Under the pieces are notes generated by a model. It was not told the DNA's origin and ran no database searches. It worked only from the letters and a program-made list of their open reading frames with translations. Positions 17,804-26,452 of a stretch of DNA of 64,000 nt are shown here, piece after piece; position 1 is the stretch's first letter, and each line of letters opens with the position of its first letter. Both the position numbers and the translations under genes were made by a program. The stretch spans positions 97,344-161,343 of the forward strand of contig NZ_JAHLPZ010000007.1 in NCBI RefSeq assembly GCF_018918185.1, in the 5' to 3' direction. This DNA is from Eubacterium sp. MSJ-21 (GTDB taxonomy: Bacteria; Bacillota; Clostridia; Lachnospirales; Lachnospiraceae).

Positions 17804-18793
17804 ATGCTGAATGGAAAAAATATCTTGATTACCGGAGGAACCGGATCTTTTGGCAATCATTTTGTCGATTATGTGTTGGAGCATTATAATCCAAATAAAA
17901 TTATCATATATTCCCGCGATGAATACAAGCAGTTCATCATGGCGAACAAATATAAGGAGCATAAGGATGTGCTTCGATTCTTTATCGGAGATGTGCGGGA
18001 TAAGGCGCGGTTTACGCGTGCGTTAAATGACGTGGATTACGTGATTCATGCAGCGGCGATGAAGCAGGTGCCGGCGTGTGAATATAACCCGATTGAGGCG
18101 GTTAAGACGAATATCAATGGAGCTATGAATATCGTGGATGCGGTATTGGATTCTCCATCCGTGAAGCGGGTGGTGGCACTCTCTACAGACAAGGCGGTCA
18201 ATCCAATCAATCTGTATGGAGGGACAAAGCTGGTATCCGATAAGTTATTTATCGCAGCAAATGCATATGTGGGAAATCGGGATTTGAATTTCTCGGTTGT
18301 GCGTTACGGAAACGTAGCAGGCAGCAGAGGCTCGGTAATTCCGTTCTTCCAGAACCTGATTGATAAGGGAGAACGTGCACTTCCAATCACAGATTATCGT
18401 ATGACACGGTTCTGGATTGATCTGGAGCAGGGCGTAGAGCTTGTAATTAAGGCTTTGTCTGAGGCAAGAGGTGGTGAGACTTTCATATCGAAGATACCAT
18501 CCTTCAAGATTACGGATCTGGCACAGGCGATGCTGCCAGGCTGTGAGATGCCGGAGATTGGAATCCGGGAAGGTGAAAAACTGCATGAGGTTATGGTGAC
18601 AAGAGAAGACTCTATGACGACATACGAGTATGATAAGCACTATATCATTTATCCGCATTTCGATTGGTGGAAAGATCGTGGAAATGTAACAGGAACGAAA
18701 GTAGAACAGGGATTTGAATATAGTTCGGGCAAAAATAACGAATGGCTGGATGTAGAGGCATTGAAAGAACGGCTGAAGAAGATGAAGGGATAA
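17804..18793 (+). CDS. pseB: UDP-GlcNAc 4,6-dehydratase (inverting), PseB
   Basis: A 329-residue extended short-chain dehydrogenase that performs the first step to pseudaminic acid: C4 oxidation, C6 dehydration and C5 inversion of UDP-GlcNAc. It has the NAD-binding LITGGTGSFGNHF near residue 8, HAAAMKQVPACEYNP, the PseB/FlaA1 signature STDKAVNPINLYGGTKLVSD (Asp-Lys in place of the usual Ser pair, with YxxxK), and GNVAGSRGSVIPFF. I chose ATG 17804 over ATG 17786 because GGGAGG (17788-17793) is correctly spaced only for the former. The gene follows the second Maf directly. Confidence 0.95.
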   Translation: MLNGKNILITGGTGSFGNHFVDYVLEHYNPNKIIIYSRDEYKQFIMANKYKEHKDVLRFFIGDVRDKARFTRALNDVDYVIHAAAMKQVPACEYNPIEAVKTNINGAMNIVDAVLDSPSVKRVVALSTDKAVNPINLYGGTKLVSDKLFIAANAYVGNRDLNFSVVRYGNVAGSRGSVIPFFQNLIDKGERALPITDYRMTRFWIDLEQGVELVIKALSEARGGETFISKIPSFKITDLAQAMLPGCEMPEIGIREGEKLHEVMVTREDSMTTYEYDKHYIIYPHFDWWKDRGNVTGTKVEQGFEYSSGKNNEWLDVEALKERLKKMKG

Positions 18794-18796
18794 AAA

Positions 18797-19843
18797 GTGA
18801 AAAAATCAATACAGATCGGTAAAAATTACATCGGACCGGAACATCCAACCTATATTGTGGCGGAGATGTCTGCAAATCATAATATGGATTTTGAACGCGC
18901 GAAGGCAATTATAAAGGCAGCGGCGCAGGCTGGTGCAGATGCAATCAAGATTCAGACATATACACCAGATACAATTACGATCGAGAGTGATAAACCAGCC
19001 TTTCGAACAAAAGGAATCTGGGAAGGACGGACGTTATATGAATTGTACGGAAAGGCATATACACCGTGGGAATGGCAGGAGGAGCTGCAGACCTATGCGC
19101 ATGCGTGCGGGATTGATTTCTTTTCTTCTCCGTTTGATTTGACAGCGGTTGATTTCTTGGAAAATCTGCATGTATCGGCGTATAAGGTGGCGTCCTTTGA
19201 GATTAATGATATTCCATTTATAAGAAAGATTGCAAAGACCGGGAAACCGATTATTATGTCCACAGGAATTGCGTATCTGGAGGATATTAATCTTGCGGTT
19301 CGGACATGTTTGGAAGAGGGAAATGATCAGGTGATTCTGTTAAAATGCATATCTTCTTATCCGGCACCTTACGAGAATATGAACTTGAATGTAATTCCGA
19401 ATATGAAGGATACATTTGACTGCATATGCGGTCTGTCAGATCATTCGATGGGAACCGAAATTGCAGTTGCCGCAGTTGCGCTGGGAGCGAAAGTAATTGA
19501 GAAGCATTTTACCTTATGCAGAGCAGATGGCGGAGAGGATTCACAGTTTTCCATGGAACCACAGGAATTTAAGAGCATGGTACAGCAGATTCGAAACGTG
19601 GAGAAAGCGTTAGGGACTGTAACATATGCACTGAATGATGCACAGATAGACAGCCGGATATATTCCCGATCCCTGTTTGTCGTGAAGGATATCAAGCAAG
19701 GGGAAGTATTCACTCCGGAAAATGTCCGGTCGATTCGCCCGGGGATTGGCATGCATACAAAGCATTGGGATGAAATTCTGGGAAAACACGCGCGATGCGA
19801 TATTGAAAAAGGGACACCGATGGATTGGAAATATGTGGAGTAG
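18797..19843 (+). CDS. pseI: Pseudaminic acid synthase, PseI (NeuB family)
   Basis: A 348-residue NeuB-type synthase that condenses phosphoenolpyruvate with 2,4-diacetamido-2,4,6-trideoxy-altrose. It has the N-terminal TIM barrel (IVAEMSANHNMDFERAKAII, DAIKIQTYTPDTITI, GLSDHSMGTEIAVAAVALGA, VIEKHFTL). The C-terminal antifreeze-like SAF domain has SRSLFVVKDIKQGEVFTPEN and GKHARCDIEKGTPMDW. AEMSANH is more typical of PseI than of sialic or legionaminic synthases. The start is GTG 18797 with AAGGGA upstream, 4 bases after the pseB stop. Confidence 0.94.
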   Translation: MKKSIQIGKNYIGPEHPTYIVAEMSANHNMDFERAKAIIKAAAQAGADAIKIQTYTPDTITIESDKPAFRTKGIWEGRTLYELYGKAYTPWEWQEELQTYAHACGIDFFSSPFDLTAVDFLENLHVSAYKVASFEINDIPFIRKIAKTGKPIIMSTGIAYLEDINLAVRTCLEEGNDQVILLKCISSYPAPYENMNLNVIPNMKDTFDCICGLSDHSMGTEIAVAAVALGAKVIEKHFTLCRADGGEDSQFSMEPQEFKSMVQQIRNVEKALGTVTYALNDAQIDSRIYSRSLFVVKDIKQGEVFTPENVRSIRPGIGMHTKHWDEILGKHARCDIEKGTPMDWKYVE

Positions 19844-19846
19844 GAT

Positions 19847-20896
19847 ATGACGGAACTAGAGCAGGCAATCAGTGAGAAATTTCATAGACCTTATGCAGTT
19901 TTTACGGGAAATGGAACAACCGCGATGTATCTGGCATTTCAGGCATTGGAGCTTCAAGCGAAGAAAGTTTTGTTCCCGGGGATTTCGTGTACGAACCCGG
20001 TAAATGCCGCTATTTTTGCGGGATACGAGGTCGATTTTTGCGATATCAATCTGAAAGATTATACTATTGATACAGATGAATTAGAGCGACTGCTTCGGAC
20101 AGGACAGTATGGAATTGTGGTGCCTACACATATTTATGGACATCGATATGATGAAGAGAAAGTTCGGGATTTGTGCAGGGAATATCAAGCAGTGTTGTTT
20201 GAAGATGCAGCACAATCTTTTTATGTGAGTGAATCAGCAGATTTGTCGGTGATGAGTTTTGGACATACGAAGGTATGTGATACACCGCTTGGTGGAGGCG
20301 TGATTTTGACAGCGGACGCACATCTGGCGGAAAAGATAGCCGGGGGGCGTATGAAATTAGAAGATAAACAAAGTCTGCCGGATACATTATTTGATGAATA
20401 TCGAGAACGGTATTACGCTGTTACGAAAGCAGGATTGACCTGGGAAGAACGCAACAAACGACTGAGAGAATTGCAGCTTGATAGCCGACAGTATTTTATA
20501 TATGATCTGCAGGATAATCCGGCTATTATTAAAGAATTGAAAGTGCTGGAGGAGACGGTTGAGAATCGACGACAAAAGGCACTTATCTATGAAAATGAGC
20601 TGCAGAAACCATATGTGATTCAGGCGAAGAAAGATGATCTTTTCTGCTGGCGGTATACGTTTTTGTATAAGGGAAATCGTGATGAACTTTTGAAACGCAC
20701 GCGGGAAAGAGATATTGATATCAGCAGCTGGTATGTGTCTCTGGCGGGAATCTATAAAGGTGAGCATTTAAAGAATTCGGATGAATTGGAGAAGCGGGTT
20801 GTGAACTTGTGGGTGGATGCCTCGCATGGAGTAAAAAAGATTCGGGAGGACATTGCCTCGATCAACCGGATTATGGAGGAAGAATATGCAGGATAG
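19847..20896 (+). CDS. DegT/DnrJ/EryC1-like PLP protein, short divergent type
   Basis: A 349-residue protein of the sugar aminotransferase fold. The substrate and PLP motifs are divergent: FTGNGTTAMYLAFQAL at about residue 17, VVPTHIYGHRY, EDAAQSFY, and SFGHTKVCDTPLGGG with a Lys at the PLP position. It is shorter than PseC or WecE and most resembles the protein at 30140 in this same window (shared GKKVLFP-, -VVPTHIYG- and -DxxxGG- blocks). Its place between pseI and a methyltransferase suggests a role in tailoring the nonulosonic acid or its acyl group. The true substrate cannot be read from the sequence. It starts 4 bases after pseI. Confidence 0.75.
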   Translation: MTELEQAISEKFHRPYAVFTGNGTTAMYLAFQALELQAKKVLFPGISCTNPVNAAIFAGYEVDFCDINLKDYTIDTDELERLLRTGQYGIVVPTHIYGHRYDEEKVRDLCREYQAVLFEDAAQSFYVSESADLSVMSFGHTKVCDTPLGGGVILTADAHLAEKIAGGRMKLEDKQSLPDTLFDEYRERYYAVTKAGLTWEERNKRLRELQLDSRQYFIYDLQDNPAIIKELKVLEETVENRRQKALIYENELQKPYVIQAKKDDLFCWRYTFLYKGNRDELLKRTRERDIDISSWYVSLAGIYKGEHLKNSDELEKRVVNLWVDASHGVKKIREDIASINRIMEEEYAG

Positions 20897-21572
20897 CAGA
20901 AAGCAATGGACGACAATGCATCAGAATAACCGATACAGACCCAAGTATCCATCAGAGACGGTTGTACAGTTTGTCTTCCGCAATTTTGTCCGTGATGGAA
21001 AGACGAAAGTGCTGGATCTTGGATGTGGTGCAGGAAGACATGTATTTTTTATGGGAAAAGAGAATATTATTCCGTATGGACTCGATTTTTCGGATGAAGG
21101 GATTCGTTATACGAAGGAGATGCTGATCGCACAGGGAATGGAGCAGTATGCGGAGAATGTGCAGGTTGGAACTTTGACGGATCTGCCATATGAAGATGAG
21201 TTTTTTGATGGGATTGTATGTTATGGAAGTTTGTATTATCTGGATTGGAAATCGATAGGACAGGCTGTAACAGAGATGCGGCGTGTCTTAAAAAAAGGCG
21301 GGAAGCTGTTCCTGGTTGTGCGTTCTATAGAGGACTATCGATATAAAACGGAATGGGCATTGGAAGGAGAACCACATACGATTATTGTGCATGAGGAAGA
21401 TGATAATAAATGTGCACATAGTGAAAATGGTATGTTGATGTATTTCTTCGATGAACAGGAACTGCGTGGATTGTTCGATAAGTTTGAACATTTGGAAATT
21501 GATTATATCAAAGAGACGCATGATAATCAGAAATTCTGTGACTGTAATTATATATTGACGGCAGAGAAGTAA
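20886..21572 (+). CDS. Class I SAM-dependent methyltransferase
   Basis: A 228-residue methyltransferase. The SAM-binding motif VLDLGCGAGRHVFFMGKENI (about residue 44) is followed by motif post-I YGLDFSD, DLPYEDEFFDGIVCYGSLYY and MRRVLKKGGKLFLVVRS. I chose ATG 20886, 5 bases after GGAGGA (20875-20880); it overlaps the end of the previous gene by 11 bases, so translation is coupled. Its substrate is probably a sugar or acyl group of the flagellar glycan, judged only from the operon. O-methylated nonulosonic acids are known on other flagella, but nothing here proves that. Confidence 0.85.
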   Translation: MQDSRKQWTTMHQNNRYRPKYPSETVVQFVFRNFVRDGKTKVLDLGCGAGRHVFFMGKENIIPYGLDFSDEGIRYTKEMLIAQGMEQYAENVQVGTLTDLPYEDEFFDGIVCYGSLYYLDWKSIGQAVTEMRRVLKKGGKLFLVVRSIEDYRYKTEWALEGEPHTIIVHEEDDNKCAHSENGMLMYFFDEQELRGLFDKFEHLEIDYIKETHDNQKFCDCNYILTAEK

Positions 21573-21584
21573 AGGAGAGATGGA

Positions 21585-22310
21585 ATGATGGTGCTTTCCG
21601 GACATCAGCCGAATTACTGGCCATATCCCGGCCTGATCGGCAAGATAATGAAATCAGACAAGTTTATGTTTGTAACAAAAGTTCAGTTTGAGAAGAAGAG
21701 CTGGCAGAAGCGAAATCGCGTCCGAACCAAAGAAGGTTGGACATATATACAGATTCCTACAATCACAAAGGGAAAGATGGAGCAGAATATCTGTGATGTC
21801 ATGCTCAACAATACGGAAGATTGGAAAGAAAAAAATTATAAAACGATTTCTCTTCTATATGGAAAATCGCCATATTGGAAAGAATATAAAGATTTTCTGG
21901 AGGATCTGTATTCTAGAAATTGGGATCGGTTAATGGACATTGATATCTATATTATGGAATATTTGTTTCGACTGCTGGATTTTCAGACGGAAATTTTATA
22001 TGACCGGGATTATGAGTTTGAAGGGAAAAAGACGGATATGCTGGTAGATATGTGCAGGAAGACCGGATGCGATACCTATCTATCCAATCTCGGGAGTTCT
22101 GCATATGTGGATATATCCTGCTTTACAACGCAGGGATTAAATCATCGGTATATTAATTATGTGGGAGAACCATACAAGCAGCAGTTTCCGGGATTTGAGG
22201 ATGGACTTACAATTCTGGATATGCTTATGAACTGTGGAACAGAAAAAACAAAAGAGATACTGATGAAAGATTCGAATTACCAGTTTAGTGAGATAAATAA
22301 AGATCTATAG
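21585..22310 (+). CDS. WbqC family protein
   Basis: A 241-residue WbqC-family protein with the diagnostic N-terminus VLSGHQPNYWPYPGLIGKIM and SDKFMFVTKVQFEKKSWQKR, then YLSNLGSSAYVD. WbqC proteins occur in surface polysaccharide and flagellar glycan clusters. Their reaction is unproven; they are proposed to act on amino sugars or as amide or peptide-bond formers. The start may be ATG 21585 or ATG 21588, with GGAGAG upstream. It lies between a methyltransferase and pseF, within the same close-packed operon. Confidence 0.87.
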   Translation: MMVLSGHQPNYWPYPGLIGKIMKSDKFMFVTKVQFEKKSWQKRNRVRTKEGWTYIQIPTITKGKMEQNICDVMLNNTEDWKEKNYKTISLLYGKSPYWKEYKDFLEDLYSRNWDRLMDIDIYIMEYLFRLLDFQTEILYDRDYEFEGKKTDMLVDMCRKTGCDTYLSNLGSSAYVDISCFTTQGLNHRYINYVGEPYKQQFPGFEDGLTILDMLMNCGTEKTKEILMKDSNYQFSEINKDL

Positions 22311-22322
22311 GCAGGTGCTCAT

Positions 22323-23021
22323 ATGAAAAATACAGTGGCAGTCATAACTGCTCGTGGGGGAAGTAAAAGAATCCCGAAGAAAAATATAAAAGAGTTTTGC
22401 GGGAAACCAATCATAGCATATGCGATTCAGGCAGCGATTGCAAGCAACATATTTGATGAGGTTATGGTATCTACGGACAGCGAAGAAATTGCAAAGATCG
22501 CACGAGACTATGGTGCCGTTGTGCCATTCATGCGCAGTGAGAAAAATGCGGACGATTATGCAACGACGGAAGATGTGATCATGGAGGTTGTAAATCAGTA
22601 TAAGGAGCGGGGAAAAGCGTATGCATATGTATGCTGCTTATACCCGACAACACCGTTTATAACCAGTTCAATCCTGAAGGAAGCAGTGAAAATTATGGTG
22701 CAGGAAAATCCTGCAGTCGTAATACCGGTTGTGCAATTTTCATATCCTCCACAGCGTTGTTTTGTCATTGATGAAAATGGGTATGCAAGGTTTAAATATC
22801 CGGAATATGTAAAGACCCGCTCGCAGGATTTGGAGAAGCAATATCATGATGCAGGACAGTTTTATATTTATCATGTGGAAAAGCTGTTTGCGCATAATGG
22901 TATCATTGAAGATGATTTTAAACCAATCATACTTCCGGAAATGTGTGTGCAGGATATAGACACGTTGGATGACTGGAAGATGGCAGAGATGAAATACCGA
23001 TTGGTACATAGCGAGGTATAA
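22323..23021 (+). CDS. pseF: CMP-pseudaminic acid cytidylyltransferase, PseF
   Basis: A 232-residue nucleotidyltransferase of the NeuA/PseF family. It activates the nonulosonic acid with CTP to give the donor used by Maf proteins. The signature ITARGGSKRIPKKNIKEFCG is near residue 8, followed by KPIIAYAI, MVSTDSEEIAKIARDYGA and CCLYPTTPFI. DAGQFYIYH is typical of PseF. Length fits PseF and not the longer NeuA. GCAGGTG precedes the ATG, 12 bases after the WbqC gene. Confidence 0.93.
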   Translation: MKNTVAVITARGGSKRIPKKNIKEFCGKPIIAYAIQAAIASNIFDEVMVSTDSEEIAKIARDYGAVVPFMRSEKNADDYATTEDVIMEVVNQYKERGKAYAYVCCLYPTTPFITSSILKEAVKIMVQENPAVVIPVVQFSYPPQRCFVIDENGYARFKYPEYVKTRSQDLEKQYHDAGQFYIYHVEKLFAHNGIIEDDFKPIILPEMCVQDIDTLDDWKMAEMKYRLVHSEV

Positions 23022-23025
23022 TAAC

Positions 23026-24069
23026 ATGATTTATATTCGTACTGATGCGAATCATGAGATTGCAACCGGACATGTGATGCGCTGTCTGACAATCGCCGAA
23101 GAATTAAAACGAGAAAATAGAGACGTTTGCTTTGTGGTTTCAGACGAAGCATCGTTACCACTTATCAGGCAGAGAGCATATCCTGCCTTAGTTATGCAGG
23201 ATGATTGGAAATTTCCGGATATAGACCGAGAGTTTTTCGAACTATGTAAACGTGCAGGCAAGCAGGATATTTTACTTGTCGATTCATATTATATTACGAA
23301 CGAATATCTGAAGCGGATGAAGTCGATATTCAAAATCGTAGTGTTTGATGATTTATTTTTTGAGAAAAAAGATGCAGACATTCTGATCAATTATAATGCG
23401 TTTTACCGGCAGTTTGATTATGCAGAGAGATATAGAGATTCCAATTGCAAATTGTTATTGGGAGAAAAATATGTTCCATTACGTGAACAGTTTCGGGAGA
23501 CAGAAAAGCAGGAACGAGTGCGTGATTGCGCAGGGATGGAAGTCCTTCTGATGTGCGGAGGAGGCGATCGGTACAATATGATTCTGGGTGTGTTGCAAGA
23601 CCTATATCAACACGAAGAATCGACGTTTTCCAGATGTAATTGGAATGTTGTGATCGGAAGCTATTATCCAAGTAAGGATGAACTTACCGCGTTTGCAGAT
23701 ATGCATGAAAATATTTCTGTGATGGAAAATATATCTAATATGGCAGAGGTGATGAGCAGGAATGATCTGTGTGTAACGGCTGCAAGTACGGTGCTTTATG
23801 AATGTTGTGCTATGTTAGTTCCTACGATATTTTTTGTAGTTGCGGATGATCAGATTTACGATGCGGAGTGTTTTTCGAAAGATCACATGATGCTGTATTG
23901 TGGGAATTTTGCGACAAAAAAAGAAGAATCGCTGATACAGTTTGAAAAGCAATTCCCATTGACGATATTGAATCAAGTGAGGCGGCAGGACATGAAAGAG
24001 AAAATGCGCCGGTTTTCAGATGCGGATGGCGCGAAGAGAATCGTTGAGGCGATATTAGACAGAGAATGA
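23026..24069 (+). CDS. pseG: UDP-2,4-diacetamido-2,4,6-trideoxy-altrose hydrolase, PseG
   Basis: A 347-residue GT-B-fold hydrolase that removes UDP before PseI acts. It begins with the PseG signature IRTDANHEIATGHVMRCLTI, then VFDDLFFEKKDADILINYNA, and the second Rossmann half has LLMCGGGDRYN. The conserved block NDLCVTAASTVLYECCAMLV precedes the C-terminal helices. It starts 4 bases after pseF. Pathway context (pseB, pseI, pseF, pseG, pseC in the same operon) supports the call. No PseH acetyltransferase is fused to it or nearby. Confidence 0.93.
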   Translation: MIYIRTDANHEIATGHVMRCLTIAEELKRENRDVCFVVSDEASLPLIRQRAYPALVMQDDWKFPDIDREFFELCKRAGKQDILLVDSYYITNEYLKRMKSIFKIVVFDDLFFEKKDADILINYNAFYRQFDYAERYRDSNCKLLLGEKYVPLREQFRETEKQERVRDCAGMEVLLMCGGGDRYNMILGVLQDLYQHEESTFSRCNWNVVIGSYYPSKDELTAFADMHENISVMENISNMAEVMSRNDLCVTAASTVLYECCAMLVPTIFFVVADDQIYDAECFSKDHMMLYCGNFATKKEESLIQFEKQFPLTILNQVRRQDMKEKMRRFSDADGAKRIVEAILDRE

Positions 24070-24090
24070 GCCCAAGGAGACCAGCTATGA

Positions 24091-24530
24091 AAAGTCAATC
24101 ATAAATTAGCAAAAAATTTTTTCCATATCGGTGGTAAAAAAGGTGACGTTAATGGAGCTGCTCCGTCTACAAGTGGGGAGATTGTATCCGATAATCTTCG
24201 TATCTGTAGACAGCATGGGATGGCGGCTGCATGTACGCCGTGTTATCAGTTAATGGCGACAAATGATGGAGATGGAATCAGCGAAAATGGGGTAGATTGG
24301 GATAAGTTTATCCAGATTGCATGCCCGCAGAGCTTTCGCTTCGAATACCTTCTGGATATATATGAACAGGCAGAAAAAAAGATTTGTCGAAGAAAACCGA
24401 CCCGCATACAACTAGCTTAAAGGGAACTCTTCATCTGCCGATATATCAATCGTATAGTAATCAGACGAATATTAAAATAACAACCAAAGAGGATTTGGAT
24501 TTGTTTGAGGGATATGTATGGAAGCGGTAG
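24091..24530 (+). pseudogene. Remnant of an IspD/TarI-like cytidylyltransferase
   Basis: Two adjoining frames together give the C-terminal two thirds of an IspD/TarI-type CTP:alcohol-phosphate cytidylyltransferase. The first frame (24091-24420) reads FFHIGGKKG, then IVSDNLRICRQHGMAAACTP, then ACPQSFRFEYLLDIYEQAEK. The second, shifted frame reads DPHTTSLKG, then YSNQTNIKITTKEDLDLFEG and stops at 24530. The N-terminal nucleotide-binding part is missing and there is at least one frameshift near 24400. Family members are about 230-240 residues. It lies 29 bases before a CDP-alcohol phosphotransferase, so an intact pair would have made and used a CDP-polyol. Without the N-terminus it cannot be active. 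Confidence 0.8.
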
Positions 24531-24559
24531 CAGTATGACTTGACAGGAGAAAGTGTATA

Positions 24560-25231
24560 ATGCAGAAGAAAAAAAAAGTAAATAAATCTGAGTTTATAAT
24601 GAAACGAAAAGATAATTATTGGTGGGAACAGACATTGGTGAAACTTCAGAAGCCGTTGATTATTCGACTGGTTGATTCTCCGATTACTCCTAATATGGTT
24701 ACGTTGTTCAATATGTTGGTGGTGTTGCCGGTTATATGTGTAGTTGCCTATTTCCGGATATATTATCTTCTTGCTATCCTAATTCAGATTTATGCTAGCT
24801 TGGATATTGTGGACGGAAATCTTGCCAGAAATAAGAATAAGAAATCTGAACTTGGAAGGAAATTGGATATTCTTGCGGATACAATTTTTTATACGGTAGG
24901 ATATGCATTTGTTGGAATGGGGATGAAAGTTCACTGGGGATGGATTGTAGTATTTATAGGAGTACAGCAGATATATGGAATTATAGCCACATTTTTCATT
25001 GTTCCGAGATTGCGGAGAATAGAGAATTTTGAACATACCAAAGTAAAGCAGTTTTTCTTCAATAGAGGGATTATTTTCGGAATGGATGCGATTATGGAAA
25101 CGCTGATTACATCGATCCTTTTGCTACTTCCAATACGTAAAGGAATCTTTATTATTTGTCCTATTTTGTGGGGGATAGATTTGATATATAGACTGTATGA
25201 GTTGCTGTGGGTTAATAGAAATGCGAGGTAA
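24560..25231 (+). CDS. CDP-alcohol phosphatidyltransferase family membrane protein
   Basis: A 223-residue integral membrane protein with five or six hydrophobic segments. It has the complete family signature DGNLARNKNKKSELGRKLD (about residues 86-104) followed by ILAD, that is D-G-x2-A-R-x8-G-x3-D-x3-D. Such enzymes move a phospho-alcohol or phospho-sugar from a CDP donor to an acceptor. The acceptor may be a lipid or a glycan precursor. The upstream cytidylyltransferase that probably fed it is decayed, so either another enzyme supplies the donor or this gene is on its way out. It is intact and has a usable ribosome site (AGGAG). pseC follows after 5 bases. Confidence 0.87.
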   Translation: MQKKKKVNKSEFIMKRKDNYWWEQTLVKLQKPLIIRLVDSPITPNMVTLFNMLVVLPVICVVAYFRIYYLLAILIQIYASLDIVDGNLARNKNKKSELGRKLDILADTIFYTVGYAFVGMGMKVHWGWIVVFIGVQQIYGIIATFFIVPRLRRIENFEHTKVKQFFFNRGIIFGMDAIMETLITSILLLLPIRKGIFIICPILWGIDLIYRLYELLWVNRNAR

Positions 25232-25236
25232 CAGAC

Positions 25237-26433
25237 ATGGAGAAATTAGCGATAAACGGTGGAACACTGGTGCGGGATACAAAGATATATTATGGAAAGC
25301 AGTGGATTGACGAGCAGGATATTCAGGCGGTTGCAGATACTTTGCGGAGTGATTATGTAACCTGTGGTCCGAAGACGCAGGAGTTTGAGAGAGCATTAGA
25401 GCAGTATACAGGGGCGAAGCATGCGGTAGCAGTCAGCAATGGAACGGCGGCGTTGCATTGTGCCTGTATTGCAGCGGGAATCGGAGAAGGGGACGAAGTT
25501 ATTACGACACCTCTTACATTTGCGGCAAGTGCCAATTGTGCACTTTATTGTGGCGCGCGACCGGTGTTCGCAGATGTTGAAATGGATACATACAACATAG
25601 ATCCGGAAAGCATAGAGGCAAAGATTACGGACAGGACGAAGGCCATTGTGGCAGTTGATTTTACCGGACAGGCAGTTAAGCATAAGAAAATCCGGGAAAT
25701 TTGTGACAGACATCATTTAGTCTTTATAGAGGATGCGGCGCATGCGATAGCAACGACGTATGACGGTGTGCAGGTTGGAAATCTGGCAGATATTACGACA
25801 TTCAGCTTCCATCCGGTTAAGACAATTACCGGAGGAGAAGGCGGTGCCGTTCTGACGAACGATGACGCATTGTATCAGAAGATTAACCTTGTACATACAC
25901 ATGGAATTACGCATGATCCGATACTTATGGAGGAACCGGTACATGAAGGTCCTTGGTATTACGAACAAATCATGCTTGGCTATAATTACCGAATCACGGA
26001 TATACAGGCAGCGCTTTTATGCAGCCAGTTAAAAAAGCTGGATGCATTCAAAGCGAGAAGAAAGCAGATTGTGCAGATGTATGATGAAGCATTTGCGAAG
26101 CTGCCGGAAATAATTGTGCAAAAGGAAATCCCGGAATCAGACACGTGCAGACATCTGTATATTATTCGATTGGATCTGGAGAAATTGTCATGTACCAGAC
26201 GCGAGTTTTTTGATGCGATGAGTGCGGAAAACGTGCAGTGTCAGATTCATTATGTGCCAGTATATTGGTTCCCATATTATCAGAAGCTTGGCTATGAGAA
26301 AGGCATATGTCCGGTTGCAGAGGAGATTTACAAAGGCATCATGAGCATTCCTTTATATCCGAAGATGACAGACAAGGATGTGCAGGATGTGATACAGACC
26401 GTGACCAAGGTCGTGGGGAATTATCGTAGATGA
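25237..26433 (+). CDS. pseC: UDP-4-amino-4,6-dideoxy-N-acetyl-altrosamine transaminase, PseC
   Basis: A 398-residue PLP aminotransferase for the second pseudaminic acid step. Motifs: LRSDYVTCGPKTQEFERALE, AVSNGTAALHCACIAAGIGE, GDEVITTPLTFAASANCALY, EDAAHA near residue 164, the PLP-lysine block FSFHPVKTITGGEGGAVLTN, and GYNYRITDIQAALLCSQLKK. These fit PseC closely. It is separated from pseB by eight genes, an unusual order. The end (MSIPLYPKMTDKDVQDVIQT) is repeated as a decayed fragment at 34742, evidence of a former second copy. Confidence 0.93.
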   Translation: MEKLAINGGTLVRDTKIYYGKQWIDEQDIQAVADTLRSDYVTCGPKTQEFERALEQYTGAKHAVAVSNGTAALHCACIAAGIGEGDEVITTPLTFAASANCALYCGARPVFADVEMDTYNIDPESIEAKITDRTKAIVAVDFTGQAVKHKKIREICDRHHLVFIEDAAHAIATTYDGVQVGNLADITTFSFHPVKTITGGEGGAVLTNDDALYQKINLVHTHGITHDPILMEEPVHEGPWYYEQIMLGYNYRITDIQAALLCSQLKKLDAFKARRKQIVQMYDEAFAKLPEIIVQKEIPESDTCRHLYIIRLDLEKLSCTRREFFDAMSAENVQCQIHYVPVYWFPYYQKLGYEKGICPVAEEIYKGIMSIPLYPKMTDKDVQDVIQTVTKVVGNYRR

Positions 26434-26452
26434 GAACGGGGGGAGAAATAAG

